A stretch of DNA of 9,909 nt from Planctomycetota bacterium (GCA_029259935.1 JAJDEH010000200.1:1-9909), one strand, 5' to 3'. Positions 1 to 7,571 are shown, numbered from the stretch's first letter. Translations and numbers: made by a program. Notes: a model not told the origin generated them from the sequence alone.

Positions 1-1770
1 GTGGCTCAGCTTGGGAACGAGCAGACGGCCGCGCGTGCGAGCGTCGGTACGCAGATCGCTGGTCACCGCCTTGGGACGTTCTAGTTTGGCTTTCACTTCC
101 CGATTGGTCGCGTAGGCCAGCACGTTATGGCCGATCGCCTCGCAGAGCTGGATGTCTTGTTCGATCTTGGCGGCATACTCCTTCTTGCGACCCAAACGAT
201 TTAGCCCCCAATAGCACGACAGGTTGGCCGGACAGTAGATTACGCTTGTGCGGCAGCAGGCGTCCAAACCCCACAGCCAGCGCTCTTCGGTCGGCACGAC
301 TTTTCGCTCGGAGTACCAAATCGGATGTTCGGGAGGCAATTGACGCAGCGTGCTGTCGGGAAACAGTTCCGCCATCAGCGCCCGAAACTTACGATCGAAC
401 TGGGCGCCGTCGCAGCCTTCGCCATCGCACGCTTCGGCAAAGATGAAACCACCCTGGTTGATGTATTCGCGCAGGTTGGATTTGTGTTCCGCGGTTAGTT
501 CAAGATCCTTGCTGCCGCTGATAAACAGCACGGGCGTTTCCAGTAAATCGTCGACCGTGGCGACATCGGCGTCGATCGTCTGCCAGGTCAGCGGCTGCCG
601 CCAGCGCTTTTGCAAAGTGTGGGTCAGATTGTGGACGCCCCGGCGATGCAGATCCCAATCGCGGCTCCGGCCACGTTTGTATTTGGCCATCACCACTGGC
701 CGGCGGCCCTTGGACAGAAACAGGAGCGCCAACGAAGTGGCGATGCGGGGGTCGCGTTCGGCGTGGCCACTGCCAAAAAAACCGCCCGTGAGCCGATCCT
801 GAGCGGCGTCGCTGGCCAGCTCTTCCGCGCCGCGCCGATACCAGTCGTCGCCTCCCAAAAAGCGCCGGCCCGAAAGCCGCCCGACGCGTTCCATACCGTA
901 CAGGTAATACTTCAAATGAGCTTTCCCCAACGAAGCACGCAGCCTGGGCGGACACGGATTGTGACTGACTGAAAAATGTTCGCCCAACCAAGTAATGGCC
1001 CGTTCGAGTTTTGATCGTACGTCGCCGATTTCCGATCCGCCCCCACAGCAGTGAACGCCGCTGCCATCGACCCGCGAATCGCGGTTGTATTTGTCCACCT
1101 TTTCGATCGTGATAATCAACGACGAAATGCCCGCGCAGGTCATGCTGCCGGTGGCCGGTTGACCTTTGAAATAGCCCCACGAGCCGTCCGTGTTTTGACA
1201 GGAGAGCCAATAGTCGAGTGCCAATTGCCAAGTGCGCTGGCGCACGTCGACGCCGACTTGACTTGCTTCGTGCAGCGCCAGCAGCGCGAATTGCGTGTTC
1301 GAATTGTCGCCGTTGCCACGCCGGTCGGAATAGGCCCACGATCCCCGCCGACGATCAGCGGCACGATCGATTTGCACATCCTCCAGCCATTGCACGTTGC
1401 GACGGATCAGCAGCATGTTCTTGTCGGGATCAGCCGCGCAGAAGACCATCGTTTGCAGCGACGTGGCGTAGGTCATCTGCGGATTGAGCGTGCGTAAATA
1501 ATTCAGCGCTCGCTGAATCACCGGATCGTCCGTTGCCACGCCGGCGTTGATGAGAGCCAGTGTGCAAAGCGAAGTGACGCCGCCAGGCTGGCCCGGATGT
1601 TCGGGCCATCTTCCACCGCCCGCGATCTTCACCTGCTGATCGATCAGATATTCGCGTGCGCGTTCGATGGAGTCGCGCACTTTCTCGGCGGTGACCTGGG
1701 CCGGCGCGGATCGACTAATCGTCAAAACCGCTATAACGACAAAGAGTCCCACCGTATGCCGTCGCACCAT
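1..1770 (-). CDS. Exported DUF4159 protein with prenyltransferase-like repeats, 3' end cut by the window edge
   Basis: Reading the minus strand from the ATG at 1770 gives 590 codons without a stop, still open at position 1, so the C-terminus is missing. Residues 1-25 are a signal peptide (basic start, hydrophobic core, APAQ cleavage region). Residues about 30-330 resemble the alpha-helical repeats of the prenyltransferase/squalene-cyclase fold: GGVTSLCTLALINAG near 55-70, RGSWAY near 142-147, NTQFALLAL near 158-166, NTDGSWGYFKG near 191-201. From about 361 (KYKRGRSRDWDLHRRG), through YINQGGFIFAEACDGEGCD near 431-449, it matches DUF4159. This domain pairing is common in planctomycetes and its function is unknown. 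A GGAG at 1780-1783, nine bases before the ATG, supports this start. The protein is rich in cysteine for an exported one, including a CC-GGG motif at 241-245 and a cluster near 505-523. The repeats suggest a fold, not a cyclase activity; I see no clear DxDD catalytic motif. Confidence 0.85.
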   Translation of the reverse strand, partial: MVRRHTVGLFVVIAVLTISRSAPAQVTAEKVRDSIERAREYLIDQQVKIAGGGRWPEHPGQPGGVTSLCTLALINAGVATDDPVIQRALNYLRTLNPQMTYATSLQTMVFCAADPDKNMLLIRRNVQWLEDVQIDRAADRRRGSWAYSDRRGNGDNSNTQFALLALHEASQVGVDVRQRTWQLALDYWLSCQNTDGSWGYFKGQPATGSMTCAGISSLIITIEKVDKYNRDSRVDGSGVHCCGGGSEIGDVRSKLERAITWLGEHFSVSHNPCPPRLRASLGKAHLKYYLYGMERVGRLSGRRFLGGDDWYRRGAEELASDAAQDRLTGGFFGSGHAERDPRIATSLALLFLSKGRRPVVMAKYKRGRSRDWDLHRRGVHNLTHTLQKRWRQPLTWQTIDADVATVDDLLETPVLFISGSKDLELTAEHKSNLREYINQGGFIFAEACDGEGCDGAQFDRKFRALMAELFPDSTLRQLPPEHPIWYSERKVVPTEERWLWGLDACCRTSVIYCPANLSCYWGLNRLGRKKEYAAKIEQDIQLCEAIGHNVLAYATNREVKAKLERPKAVTSDLRTDARTRGRLLVPKLSH

Positions 1771-1811
1771 GACTGCCGTCTCCGTCTCGAATCGTCGCCC
1801 CTCTACTTAAC

Positions 1812-1840
1812 ATCTTAGGATTCGGCAGCCATCCCAGCAA
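1812..1840 (-). promoter_or_regulatory. Candidate sigma-70-like promoter for the DUF4159 gene
   Basis: On the minus strand TTGCTG (1840-1835) is followed after exactly 17 bases by TAAGAT (1817-1812), about 42 bases before the start codon at 1770. The match to the -35 and -10 consensus is only three and four of six bases, so this is a weak candidate based on spacing and position. Confidence 0.25.
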
Positions 1841-1907
1841 TGTGTTCGCGAAACTGCGCGGGACGAAAACGGTCTTTTCGCCACCCAAGGAATCGCCAGA
1901 GCCAAGG

Positions 1908-1931
1908 AAGAAAAAGTTGACGCTCGGTCAA
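1908..1931 (-). terminator. Candidate intrinsic terminator after the TPR gene
   Basis: Immediately after the TAA of the TPR gene, the minus strand reads TTGAC, a five-base loop CGAGC, then GTCAA, followed by CTTTTTCTT. The stem is only five base pairs, but the T-rich tract is in the right place. If it works, it separates the TPR gene from the DUF4159 gene 161 bp further on. Confidence 0.35.
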
Positions 1932-2741
1932 TTAGTCGTCGGCCGGAACAGGCTCGGACTCCGTTCCGGTCGGCGGATCGGTGCTGCTTTCGTCAGGCAA
2001 GCTGGGGTTGGTGCCGATCGAGTCGACATCGATTGGTGTCTCACCGGTTGGTTCCGCTTCCTTCGGTTCCGTGCTGCTCGCTTGGCTTGTGGCGGAGGAA
2101 CTATCGGGATATTCGGAACCCGGCGGGACGACCCCTTCTCGATAAGGCTGCCCGGATTGATAGAGTTTCAGCCGGTCCTGGTATTCTTGAAATGAGTAGT
2201 CGCCGGGTTGCTGCATCGCGATCGTTTCTTGCTGCCAGCGAACTGCCTCGTCAAAATCGCCTGTCTCCGCGTAAGCGGCGGCCAGCGTGTCGAGGAACAT
2301 TTCATTCTTGTAGTCGGTCAAATCACAGGCTTGCTTAGCGTGCACGATGGCCAACATCCCATCGCGGAGTTCTTCGACGGGGCAAGTGCAAAGCAACCAC
2401 GCTTTATTGTTGTGCGAATTGGCGTCCTCCGGATTGGCATCAAGGGCCGCGTTCATCTGCTGCAAGGCGGCGGAATAGTCACCTGAGTTGACGAAAAACT
2501 GATACTGTTGGGCCTCGTACGCCGAGCCCGTTACCGCGCGCCGTGCCCGAAGCTCGTCCTGCCGGGCTGTGATCTCCTGCCGTGTCGCTTGAAAGCCAAC
2601 AAAACCGATCGCAAAGATGCCCGCGCACATCAGCAAAAACACCACCGCCACGCTCGCCACCACGATCAATACGACCTTCATGGCGTCATTAGGCTGGCGG
2701 TGCGTAGGTGGCTCGGAATGATCGGCGTAGTAGTTGTTCAT
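1932..2741 (-). CDS. Membrane-anchored TPR protein with acidic Ser/Pro-rich tail
   Basis: 269 residues. A short polar N-terminus (1-22) precedes one hydrophobic membrane segment (about 23-50). After a charged linker (54-68), two or three TPR-like helical hairpins cover roughly 75-175: QQYQFFVNSGDYSAAL with NPEDANSHNNKAWLL, then LDTLAAAYAETGDFDEAVRWQ at 150-170. The 'AWLL.TCP...RDG...A..AC.LT' spacer between them is a recurring planctomycete TPR variety. From about 199 to the end the sequence is Ser/Thr/Pro/Glu-rich, strongly acidic and probably disordered. TPRs are protein-binding scaffolds; the partner is unknown. Topology is uncertain. The ATG at 2741 is used here; a second in-frame ATG at 2681 (residue 21) would make the hydrophobic stretch look like a signal peptide. 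Neither has a clear Shine-Dalgarno. The gene is divergent from tuf and may be co-oriented with, but separately transcribed from, the DUF4159 gene. Confidence 0.85.
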   Translation of the reverse strand: MNNYYADHSEPPTHRQPNDAMKVVLIVVASVAVVFLLMCAGIFAIGFVGFQATRQEITARQDELRARRAVTGSAYEAQQYQFFVNSGDYSAALQQMNAALDANPEDANSHNNKAWLLCTCPVEELRDGMLAIVHAKQACDLTDYKNEMFLDTLAAAYAETGDFDEAVRWQQETIAMQQPGDYSFQEYQDRLKLYQSGQPYREGVVPPGSEYPDSSSATSQASSTEPKEAEPTGETPIDVDSIGTNPSLPDESSTDPPTGTESEPVPADD

Positions 2742-2965
2742 GGGAGTTACCTGGAATGATGCGACAAGAATTCGCGGATTCGACGTTGTTCAAGATATCA
2801 CTATGCCGGCAAGCGGTCAAAGAGACCGCCACGACCTACGAGATCGATGGCGGGCGACTGGGGTTCGTGAACCTGGCATCCCGCAAAGTTGTCACTCTCA
2901 CAGCGAGCGCCTCCTGGGTACTCTTTCGGGGCGGCTTCCTGCCGCGACCCACTCGTTGATCCGCG

Positions 2966-3010
2966 CATCCAGCGGAAAGATGAAGGAGCGTTCTCGGTGC
3001 GCGCTGGATG
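2966..3010 (+). promoter_or_regulatory. Inverted repeat upstream of tuf, possible leader stem-loop
   Basis: The arms CATCCAGCG (2966-2974) and CGCTGGATG (3002-3010) are perfectly complementary over nine bases, enclosing 27 bases. An A-rich stretch (GAATGAAAAAAC) follows, so it is not a T-tract terminator. It lies about 140 bases before the tuf start and could be a leader structure or a protein-binding site. Chance is not excluded. Confidence 0.3.
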
Positions 3011-3136
3011 AATGAAAAAACGCTGTTCGGCGCTGATCCGCCGCGAGCCCGCTATTTTGCGGCCTCGCAGGCCGTGACTTGGCCGTGCTTCGTGGGCGGT
3101 TTTCCGCTTCTTGTCTCCATTTCTCTCACCCTCATG

Positions 3137-3144
3137 AAAGGAGG
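3137..3144 (+). promoter_or_regulatory. Strong Shine-Dalgarno fixing the tuf GTG start
   Basis: AAAGGAGG lies six bases before GTG at 3151. This is the only near-perfect ribosome binding site in the window. It decides the start: the reading frame is open further upstream to an ATG at 3079, but that 24-residue extension has no EF-Tu homology and would contain the Shine-Dalgarno itself. Confidence 0.9.
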
Positions 3145-3150
3145 ACTACT

Positions 3151-4344
3151 GTGGTCAAGGAGACTCTTCGTACCAAACCAAATGTCAACGTCGGAACTAT
3201 TGGTCACATCGACCATGGCAAGACCACGCTAACCTCGGCGATTTTGCGAGTGCAGTCTGACAGAGGGCTGGCCGAGTACAAGTCGTACGAGAACATTGCT
3301 CGTGGCGGCATTGTGCGCGACAAGAACAAGACCGTGACGGTCATCGCGTCGCACGTCAAGTACGAAACGGCGGAACGCAGCTATGCGCACGTCGACTGTC
3401 CCGGCCACGCCGATTACATCAAGAACATGATTACCGGCGCGGCGCAGATGGACGGCGCGGTGTTGTTGGTGTCGGCCGCCGATGGGCCGATGCCGCAAAC
3501 GCGCGAGCATGTGTTGCTGGCCCGGCAAGTGGGTGTGCCCTATCTGGTTGTCTTTTTGAACAAGTGCGACCTGGTGGACGACCCGGAGCTGATCGAGCTG
3601 GTCGAAATGGACCTGCGCGAACTGCTCTCGCAACATGGCTTCCCGGGCGACGAGGTGCCGTTTGTGCGTGGTTCGGCCAAGCTGGCGCACGACAATCCAG
3701 CCGACGCTTCGGCAAGCGGTTGCATTGACGAGCTGTTGGCCGCGTTGGATACGTACATTCCCAATCCGAAGCGCGACGTTGAAAAGCCGTTTTTGATGCC
3801 GATCGAAAACGTGTTTTCCATTGTCGGCCGCGGCACCGTCGTGACCGGCAAGATCGAGCAAGGAATCGTCCGCGGTGGCGACTCGGTGGAGATCGTTGGT
3901 CTGGTACCCGAGTCGCGCGGCACCGTGGTGACGCAGGTCGAGGCCTTTGGTTCGGAATTGGACGAAGGCCAGGCGGGCGAAAACGTCGGTTGCTTGCTGC
4001 GCGGTGTGGCTCGCGACCAGGTGCAGCGTGGCCAAGTGCTCGCCAAACCAGGCTCGATCACGCCGCAAACCGGTTTCGAGGCCGAGGTGTACGTGTTGAA
4101 GAAGGAAGAAGGCGGCCGTCACACGCCGTTCTTCAAGGGCTATACGCCTCAGTTCTACTTCCGCACCACCGACGTCACCGGCACGACCGAGGTGATCGGT
4201 GCCGACATGGCACTGCCGGGCGACGGCGTGCACCTGGGAGTGCAATTGCTCCAGCCGATTGCCTTGGAAGACGGCCAGCGATTTGCTGTCCGCGAAGGCG
4301 GCCGGACCGTTGGTTCAGGCGTGGTCACCAAAGTACTGGCCTAG
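3151..4344 (+). CDS. tuf: Elongation factor Tu, divergent copy
   Basis: 397 residues, full length for EF-Tu, the GTPase that delivers aminoacyl-tRNA to the ribosome. Domain 1 has the P-loop GHIDHGKT (18-25), DCPGH (82-86, with catalytic His86), NKCD (137-140) and GSA (174-176). Switch I reads [10 protein letters not shown] (60-69) instead of the usual RGITI form; Thr63 aligns with the Mg-binding threonine, and the change resembles what I recall of planctomycete EF-Tu. Domains 2 and 3 are complete, ending [15 protein letters not shown]. Several near-invariant positions differ (E. coli numbering): R230 is K234, R233 is Q237, R262-K263 are G267-S268, and R327 is T332. Residues K91, N92 and R293, expected to bind the tRNA 5' end, are kept. 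The gene starts with GTG behind a strong Shine-Dalgarno and is followed at once by a terminator, so it stands alone. No rpsJ, fusA, secE, nusG or tRNA gene adjoins it, which suggests a second tuf copy. Confidence 0.95.
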   Translation: MVKETLRTKPNVNVGTIGHIDHGKTTLTSAILRVQSDRGLAEYKSYENIARGGIVRDKNKTVTVIASHVKYETAERSYAHVDCPGHADYIKNMITGAAQMDGAVLLVSAADGPMPQTREHVLLARQVGVPYLVVFLNKCDLVDDPELIELVEMDLRELLSQHGFPGDEVPFVRGSAKLAHDNPADASASGCIDELLAALDTYIPNPKRDVEKPFLMPIENVFSIVGRGTVVTGKIEQGIVRGGDSVEIVGLVPESRGTVVTQVEAFGSELDEGQAGENVGCLLRGVARDQVQRGQVLAKPGSITPQTGFEAEVYVLKKEEGGRHTPFFKGYTPQFYFRTTDVTGTTEVIGADMALPGDGVHLGVQLLQPIALEDGQRFAVREGGRTVGSGVVTKVLA

Positions 4345-4376
4345 GCAAATACTAGGTGGCCCAGTCGCCGAACGAG

Positions 4377-4416
4377 ACGCCCTCGATTCAGCCTGTCTGA
4401 CGAGGGCGTTTTCGTT
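4377..4416 (+). terminator. Rho-independent terminator of tuf
   Basis: ACGCCCTCG (4377-4385) pairs perfectly with CGAGGGCGT (4401-4409). Inside it TCAG (4388-4391) pairs with CTGA (4397-4400) around a five-base loop, leaving only AT bulged. The stem runs into TTTTCGTTGTTT. It begins 33 bases past the tuf stop codon and isolates tuf from the next gene. Confidence 0.85.
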
Positions 4417-4515
4417 GTTTCCGGCCCACCGCGCTGCTAGACTCGCCTGATGGAAGGCGGTCGGTCCGCTCTTCCCCATTGGGTCCCAGTCGAGCCTTCA
4501 TTCCGGAAATCCAAC

Positions 4516-5193
4516 ATGCGTACATCTAGCGCTCTCTTACTGCTACTCTCTCTTGTCATCTTGGTAACACCAGTCGCCGCCGAAGAAAACTCAAAGACGG
4601 TTTCGCTGTTTAACGGCAAGGACCTCACGGGTTGGAAGCACTTTTTGTGGGATCGAAAGAGTCGCACGGAAGACAAGAAAACACCCGCCAGCAAGGTGTG
4701 GAGCGTCGAGGACGGCATCTTGGTTTGCCAAGGACGTCCCGTCGGTTATTTGCGCACGGTCGACGAATATGAAAACTACGAACTGACACTTGAGTGGCGA
4801 TGGCCCGCGGGAACCGACGGCGGGAACAATGGCGTGCTCGTCCACACGACCACTCCCATGGCCCTCGGCCTGTGGCCCAAGTCGATCGAAGTGCAACTGT
4901 TTCGGCGCAACGCCGGCGACTTTTGGGTGATCGGCACGGAACTGGACGTCAAAGACGAAGAGAGCCGCAAGAAGGGCCGCCGTCACCTCAACCTGACCGA
5001 TGACTCCGAGAAGCCCATTGGCGAATGGAACACGATGAAAATCACTTGCCAGGGCGACAAGATTCGCGTTTTCGTCAACGACGATCTGGTCAACGAAGCG
5101 ACCAATTGCTCCGTGACCAAAGGCGCGATCGCCTTGCAATCCGAAGGGGCTCTGATCCACTATCGGAATGTCAAGCTCACGCCGCTGAAGTAG
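4516..5193 (+). CDS. Exported DUF1080 (3-keto-disaccharide hydrolase family) protein
   Basis: 225 residues from the ATG at 4516. Residues 1-22 form a clear signal peptide (MRTSSALLLLLSLV core, cleavage after VAA), which is why this start is preferred over the in-frame ATG at 4450. The rest is a single concanavalin-like DUF1080 domain of usual length: VSLFNGKDLTGW (29-40), a strand-rich middle with DGILVCQG, YELTLEWRWP and NNGVLVHT, the IEVQLFRRNAGDFWVIG segment, GEWNTMKI (169-176), and the family-typical end IALQSEGALIHYRNVKL (205-221). Pfam has renamed this family 3-keto-disaccharide hydrolase, after members that cleave oxidised glycosides; many planctomycete paralogues are uncharacterised. 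The substrate here is unknown. It lies just downstream of the tuf terminator, so its own promoter should lie in about 4417-4515, where I see no strong consensus. It is probably co-transcribed with the hydrolase gene 68 bp on. Confidence 0.88.
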   Translation: MRTSSALLLLLSLVILVTPVAAEENSKTVSLFNGKDLTGWKHFLWDRKSRTEDKKTPASKVWSVEDGILVCQGRPVGYLRTVDEYENYELTLEWRWPAGTDGGNNGVLVHTTTPMALGLWPKSIEVQLFRRNAGDFWVIGTELDVKDEESRKKGRRHLNLTDDSEKPIGEWNTMKITCQGDKIRVFVNDDLVNEATNCSVTKGAIALQSEGALIHYRNVKLTPLK

Positions 5194-5261
5194 TTGCTGT
5201 TCAAGTTGATCTCGGAACTACAAGCAACTTCCGCTCCTATCCCTTTGACGAAAGCGAATCC

Positions 5262-7535
5262 ATGCGACCGCTCCCGCCCCAATTTCCCTCCGGTTTGCGA
5301 ATGACTTGTTTTCTCATCCTCCTGCTGGTTTCCAGCGCTGATTCCATGGCACAGGGCGAAACGCCGCGCGTGTTGCCCGAGGGCCAGCGTCCCAACGACA
5401 TGCGTTTAAAGCCACTGAAGGATCTGAACGGTTACTTTCCATTCGAACCGGCCAAGTCGCCCGCTGAATGGGAAAAACGAGCCAATCAGGTTCGCCGCCG
5501 CATGTTGGTATCGCTAGGCTTGTGGCCGCTGCCGACCAAGACTCCGCTGAACGCCGTAATTCATGGCAAGATCGATCAAGGTGACTACACCGTTGAAAGA
5601 GCTTATTTCGAAAGTATGCCTGGGTTCTACGTGACCGGCAGCCTGTATCGTCCCAAAAATGCCAAGGGCAAAGTCCCCGCCGTGCTGTGTCCCCATGGGC
5701 ACTGGAGCAACGGCCGATTCTACGATGCTGGCGAGGCCACGGCACGCCAGCAGGTGGGTGTCGGCGCGGAAAAATTCGATGAAAGCGCCCACAGCCCGCT
5801 GCAAGCCCGCTGCGTGCACCTGGCGCGAATGGGCTGCGTCGTGTTTCACTACGACATGATTGGCTACGCCGACTGCCAGCAGATCTCGTACGAAGTGGCG
5901 CATCGTTTCGCCAAGCAACGGCCGGAGATGAACCGCGCGGAAAACTGGGGGCTGTTCAGCCCGCAAGCAGAATCGCATGTCCAATCGGTAATGGGACTGC
6001 AGAGTTGGAATTCCATTCGCGCGCTCGACTTCGTGCAATCGCTGGATCAAGTCGATCCCGAAAGAATCGGGGTTACCGGAGCTAGTGGCGGCGGCACGCA
6101 GACCTTTGTCGTGTCGGCGCTCGATCCGCGGGTCAAGGTCTCGATGCCATGCGTGATGGTATCGACCGCCATGCAAGGCGGCTGCACGTGCGAGAACTGT
6201 TCGCTGTTGCGTGTCGGTACTGGCAATGTCGAATTCGCCGCGCTGTTTGCTCCCAAACCGCTCGGGCTCACCGCGGCCAACGACTGGACCAAGCAGATGT
6301 CGACCAAAGGCTTTCCGCAGTTACAGCAGCATTACAAAATGCTGGGCTATCCCGACAACGTCATGCTGGTCGACCGCACCGAATTCAAACACAACTATAA
6401 CGCGGTCAGCCGCGCGGCCATGTATCGCTTGATGAATCAGCATTTGGGGCTGGGCCTGTCTAAAGAACAACTCACGGAACGAGATTTCAAACGGCTGTCG
6501 CGCGACGAAATGACGGTCTGGAATGACAAACATCCCCAACCGGAAGGCGGTCCCGATTTTGAACGGAAGCTGCTTCGCTGGTGGCATCAGGATTCCAACC
6601 GTCAACTGGCCGACTTGTTGCCGACCGACAAGACATCGCTTGGGCATTATCGCCAAGTTGTCGGTGGAGCCGTCGATGCGTTGATTGGAAGGCGATTGCC
6701 CAAGGCGACGCAGGTCGATTACGAACAGCTCGACAAAGTCGACCAGGGCGATTACCTGCGAATGGCCGGATTGCTGCGGCACCAGCCAGCCACGGTTTCC
6801 ATGGAGGACGCCAATGACGCGGGCGAAGTTCCTCACGAAGAGCTGCCCATCGTTTTTCTCTTTCCCAAGCAATGGGAGGGGACCGCGGTGATTTGGATTG
6901 ACGAGCAGGGCAAGTCGGGCCTGTTCCAAAAGGATGGCTCGCCCAAAGCTGCCGTGATGCGATTGCTGCGCGGTGGGGCCAGTGTGGTGGGAGTTGATTT
7001 GTTCGAGCAAGGAGAATTCCGAGCCGATGGCAAACCGTTGGAAGCCACGCGGCGGGTCAAGTCGACTCCGCGACAATTCGCCGGTTACTCGTTCGGCTTC
7101 AACCACACCGTGTTCGCCAAACGCGTTCACGACGTCCTGAGCGTCGTGACCTTCGTCCGCAACCACGCCTATGAACCCGAAAACGTGCATCTGGTCGGGC
7201 TCAGCGGTTCATCCGGCGCGTTGGTTGCCTGTGCTCGAGTTCAAGCCGGCAGCGCGATCGAGCGAGCGGCGATTGCCACCAACGCGTTTCGCTTCGGCAA
7301 GATCGACGATTTTCACAGCCCTAACTTCCTGCCTGGCGGCGCGAAGTACCTGGACTTGCCCGGTATTCTTTCACTGTCCCAACCGGATAAGCTGTGGGTC
7401 GCGGGAGAAACAGTATCCAGTCTTTCAGCAGCGCAGGCAACGTACAAGTCTGACTCCAAGCCAACCGAACTTATGATCGCCAAGCCAAAGCAGGCCGAGA
7501 CGGAAGCCGTCGATTGGCTGCTTCAAGAAGACTAG
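5262..7535 (+). CDS. Exported two-domain alpha/beta hydrolase, acetyl-xylan-esterase-like
   Basis: 757 residues from the ATG at 5262; a second in-frame ATG at 5301 would give 744. Either gives a signal peptide ending near SMA (30). The frame is open further upstream, but that part overlaps the DUF1080 gene and lacks homology. The first half (about 40-440) is an alpha/beta hydrolase: FYVTGSLYRP, then VPAVLCPHGHW as the likely oxyanion-hole strand, nucleophile Ser275 in GASGGG, likely acid Asp341 in NDW, and His377 in EFKHNYN. This layout matches the planctomycete acetyl-xylan-esterase-like hydrolases. A second hydrolase-like segment (about 540-757) has a nucleophile-elbow-like GLSGSSGA around Ser648 but no obvious catalytic His after it, so it may be inactive. 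Its probable role is removing ester groups from polysaccharides outside the cytoplasm, together with the DUF1080 protein. Substrate specificity cannot be read from the sequence. Confidence 0.88.
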   Translation: MRPLPPQFPSGLRMTCFLILLLVSSADSMAQGETPRVLPEGQRPNDMRLKPLKDLNGYFPFEPAKSPAEWEKRANQVRRRMLVSLGLWPLPTKTPLNAVIHGKIDQGDYTVERAYFESMPGFYVTGSLYRPKNAKGKVPAVLCPHGHWSNGRFYDAGEATARQQVGVGAEKFDESAHSPLQARCVHLARMGCVVFHYDMIGYADCQQISYEVAHRFAKQRPEMNRAENWGLFSPQAESHVQSVMGLQSWNSIRALDFVQSLDQVDPERIGVTGASGGGTQTFVVSALDPRVKVSMPCVMVSTAMQGGCTCENCSLLRVGTGNVEFAALFAPKPLGLTAANDWTKQMSTKGFPQLQQHYKMLGYPDNVMLVDRTEFKHNYNAVSRAAMYRLMNQHLGLGLSKEQLTERDFKRLSRDEMTVWNDKHPQPEGGPDFERKLLRWWHQDSNRQLADLLPTDKTSLGHYRQVVGGAVDALIGRRLPKATQVDYEQLDKVDQGDYLRMAGLLRHQPATVSMEDANDAGEVPHEELPIVFLFPKQWEGTAVIWIDEQGKSGLFQKDGSPKAAVMRLLRGGASVVGVDLFEQGEFRADGKPLEATRRVKSTPRQFAGYSFGFNHTVFAKRVHDVLSVVTFVRNHAYEPENVHLVGLSGSSGALVACARVQAGSAIERAAIATNAFRFGKIDDFHSPNFLPGGAKYLDLPGILSLSQPDKLWVAGETVSSLSAAQATYKSDSKPTELMIAKPKQAETEAVDWLLQED

Positions 7536-7571
7536 CTCGTGCGATGGGCTAGGAAGACGCGCCGAAGCGAG

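Larger units (their letters stand above)
2742..3150. other. 409-bp divergent intergenic region with inverted repeats (tuf leader)
   Basis: No convincing gene, tRNA or consensus promoter is visible here. It should hold the promoters of both the TPR gene (minus) and tuf (plus). Three inverted repeats stand out: GGG-GCGGC at 2928-2935 pairing with GCCGC-(GA)-CCC at 2941-2950; a perfect nine-base repeat CATCCAGCG (2966-2974) and CGCTGGATG (3002-3010) with a 27-base loop; and CGGCCT-CGC-AGGCCG at 3060-3074. The short open frames that cross it have no family resemblance and no ribosome binding sites. Confidence 0.5.

Noticed and set aside
500..1339. 279-residue open frame on the minus strand
   Set aside because: It overlaps the DUF4159 gene in another frame, is extremely Arg/Gly/Ala-rich with no family resemblance, and the overlapping frame has a signal peptide and recognisable domains.
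2820..2900. Possible tRNA around the near-palindrome GGTTCGTGAACC upstream of tuf
   Set aside because: No acceptor stem, anticodon arm or CCA-compatible layout can be drawn; only the T-loop-like GGTTC is present.
3079..3150. 24-codon N-terminal extension of EF-Tu from the ATG at 3079
   Set aside because: The extension contains the strong Shine-Dalgarno at 3137-3144 and has no similarity to EF-Tu N-termini.
3229..4245. 338-residue open frame opposite tuf
   Set aside because: It is the antisense shadow of a highly conserved EF-Tu gene; the His/Arg/Gln/Val-rich composition is typical of such shadows.
5025..5261. 79-codon upstream extension of the hydrolase
   Set aside because: It overlaps the end of the DUF1080 gene out of frame, and the signal peptide begins only after 5262.
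6321..7190. 289-residue open frame antisense to the hydrolase
   Set aside because: It is a shadow of the hydrolase coding sequence with no recognisable domain or ribosome binding site.
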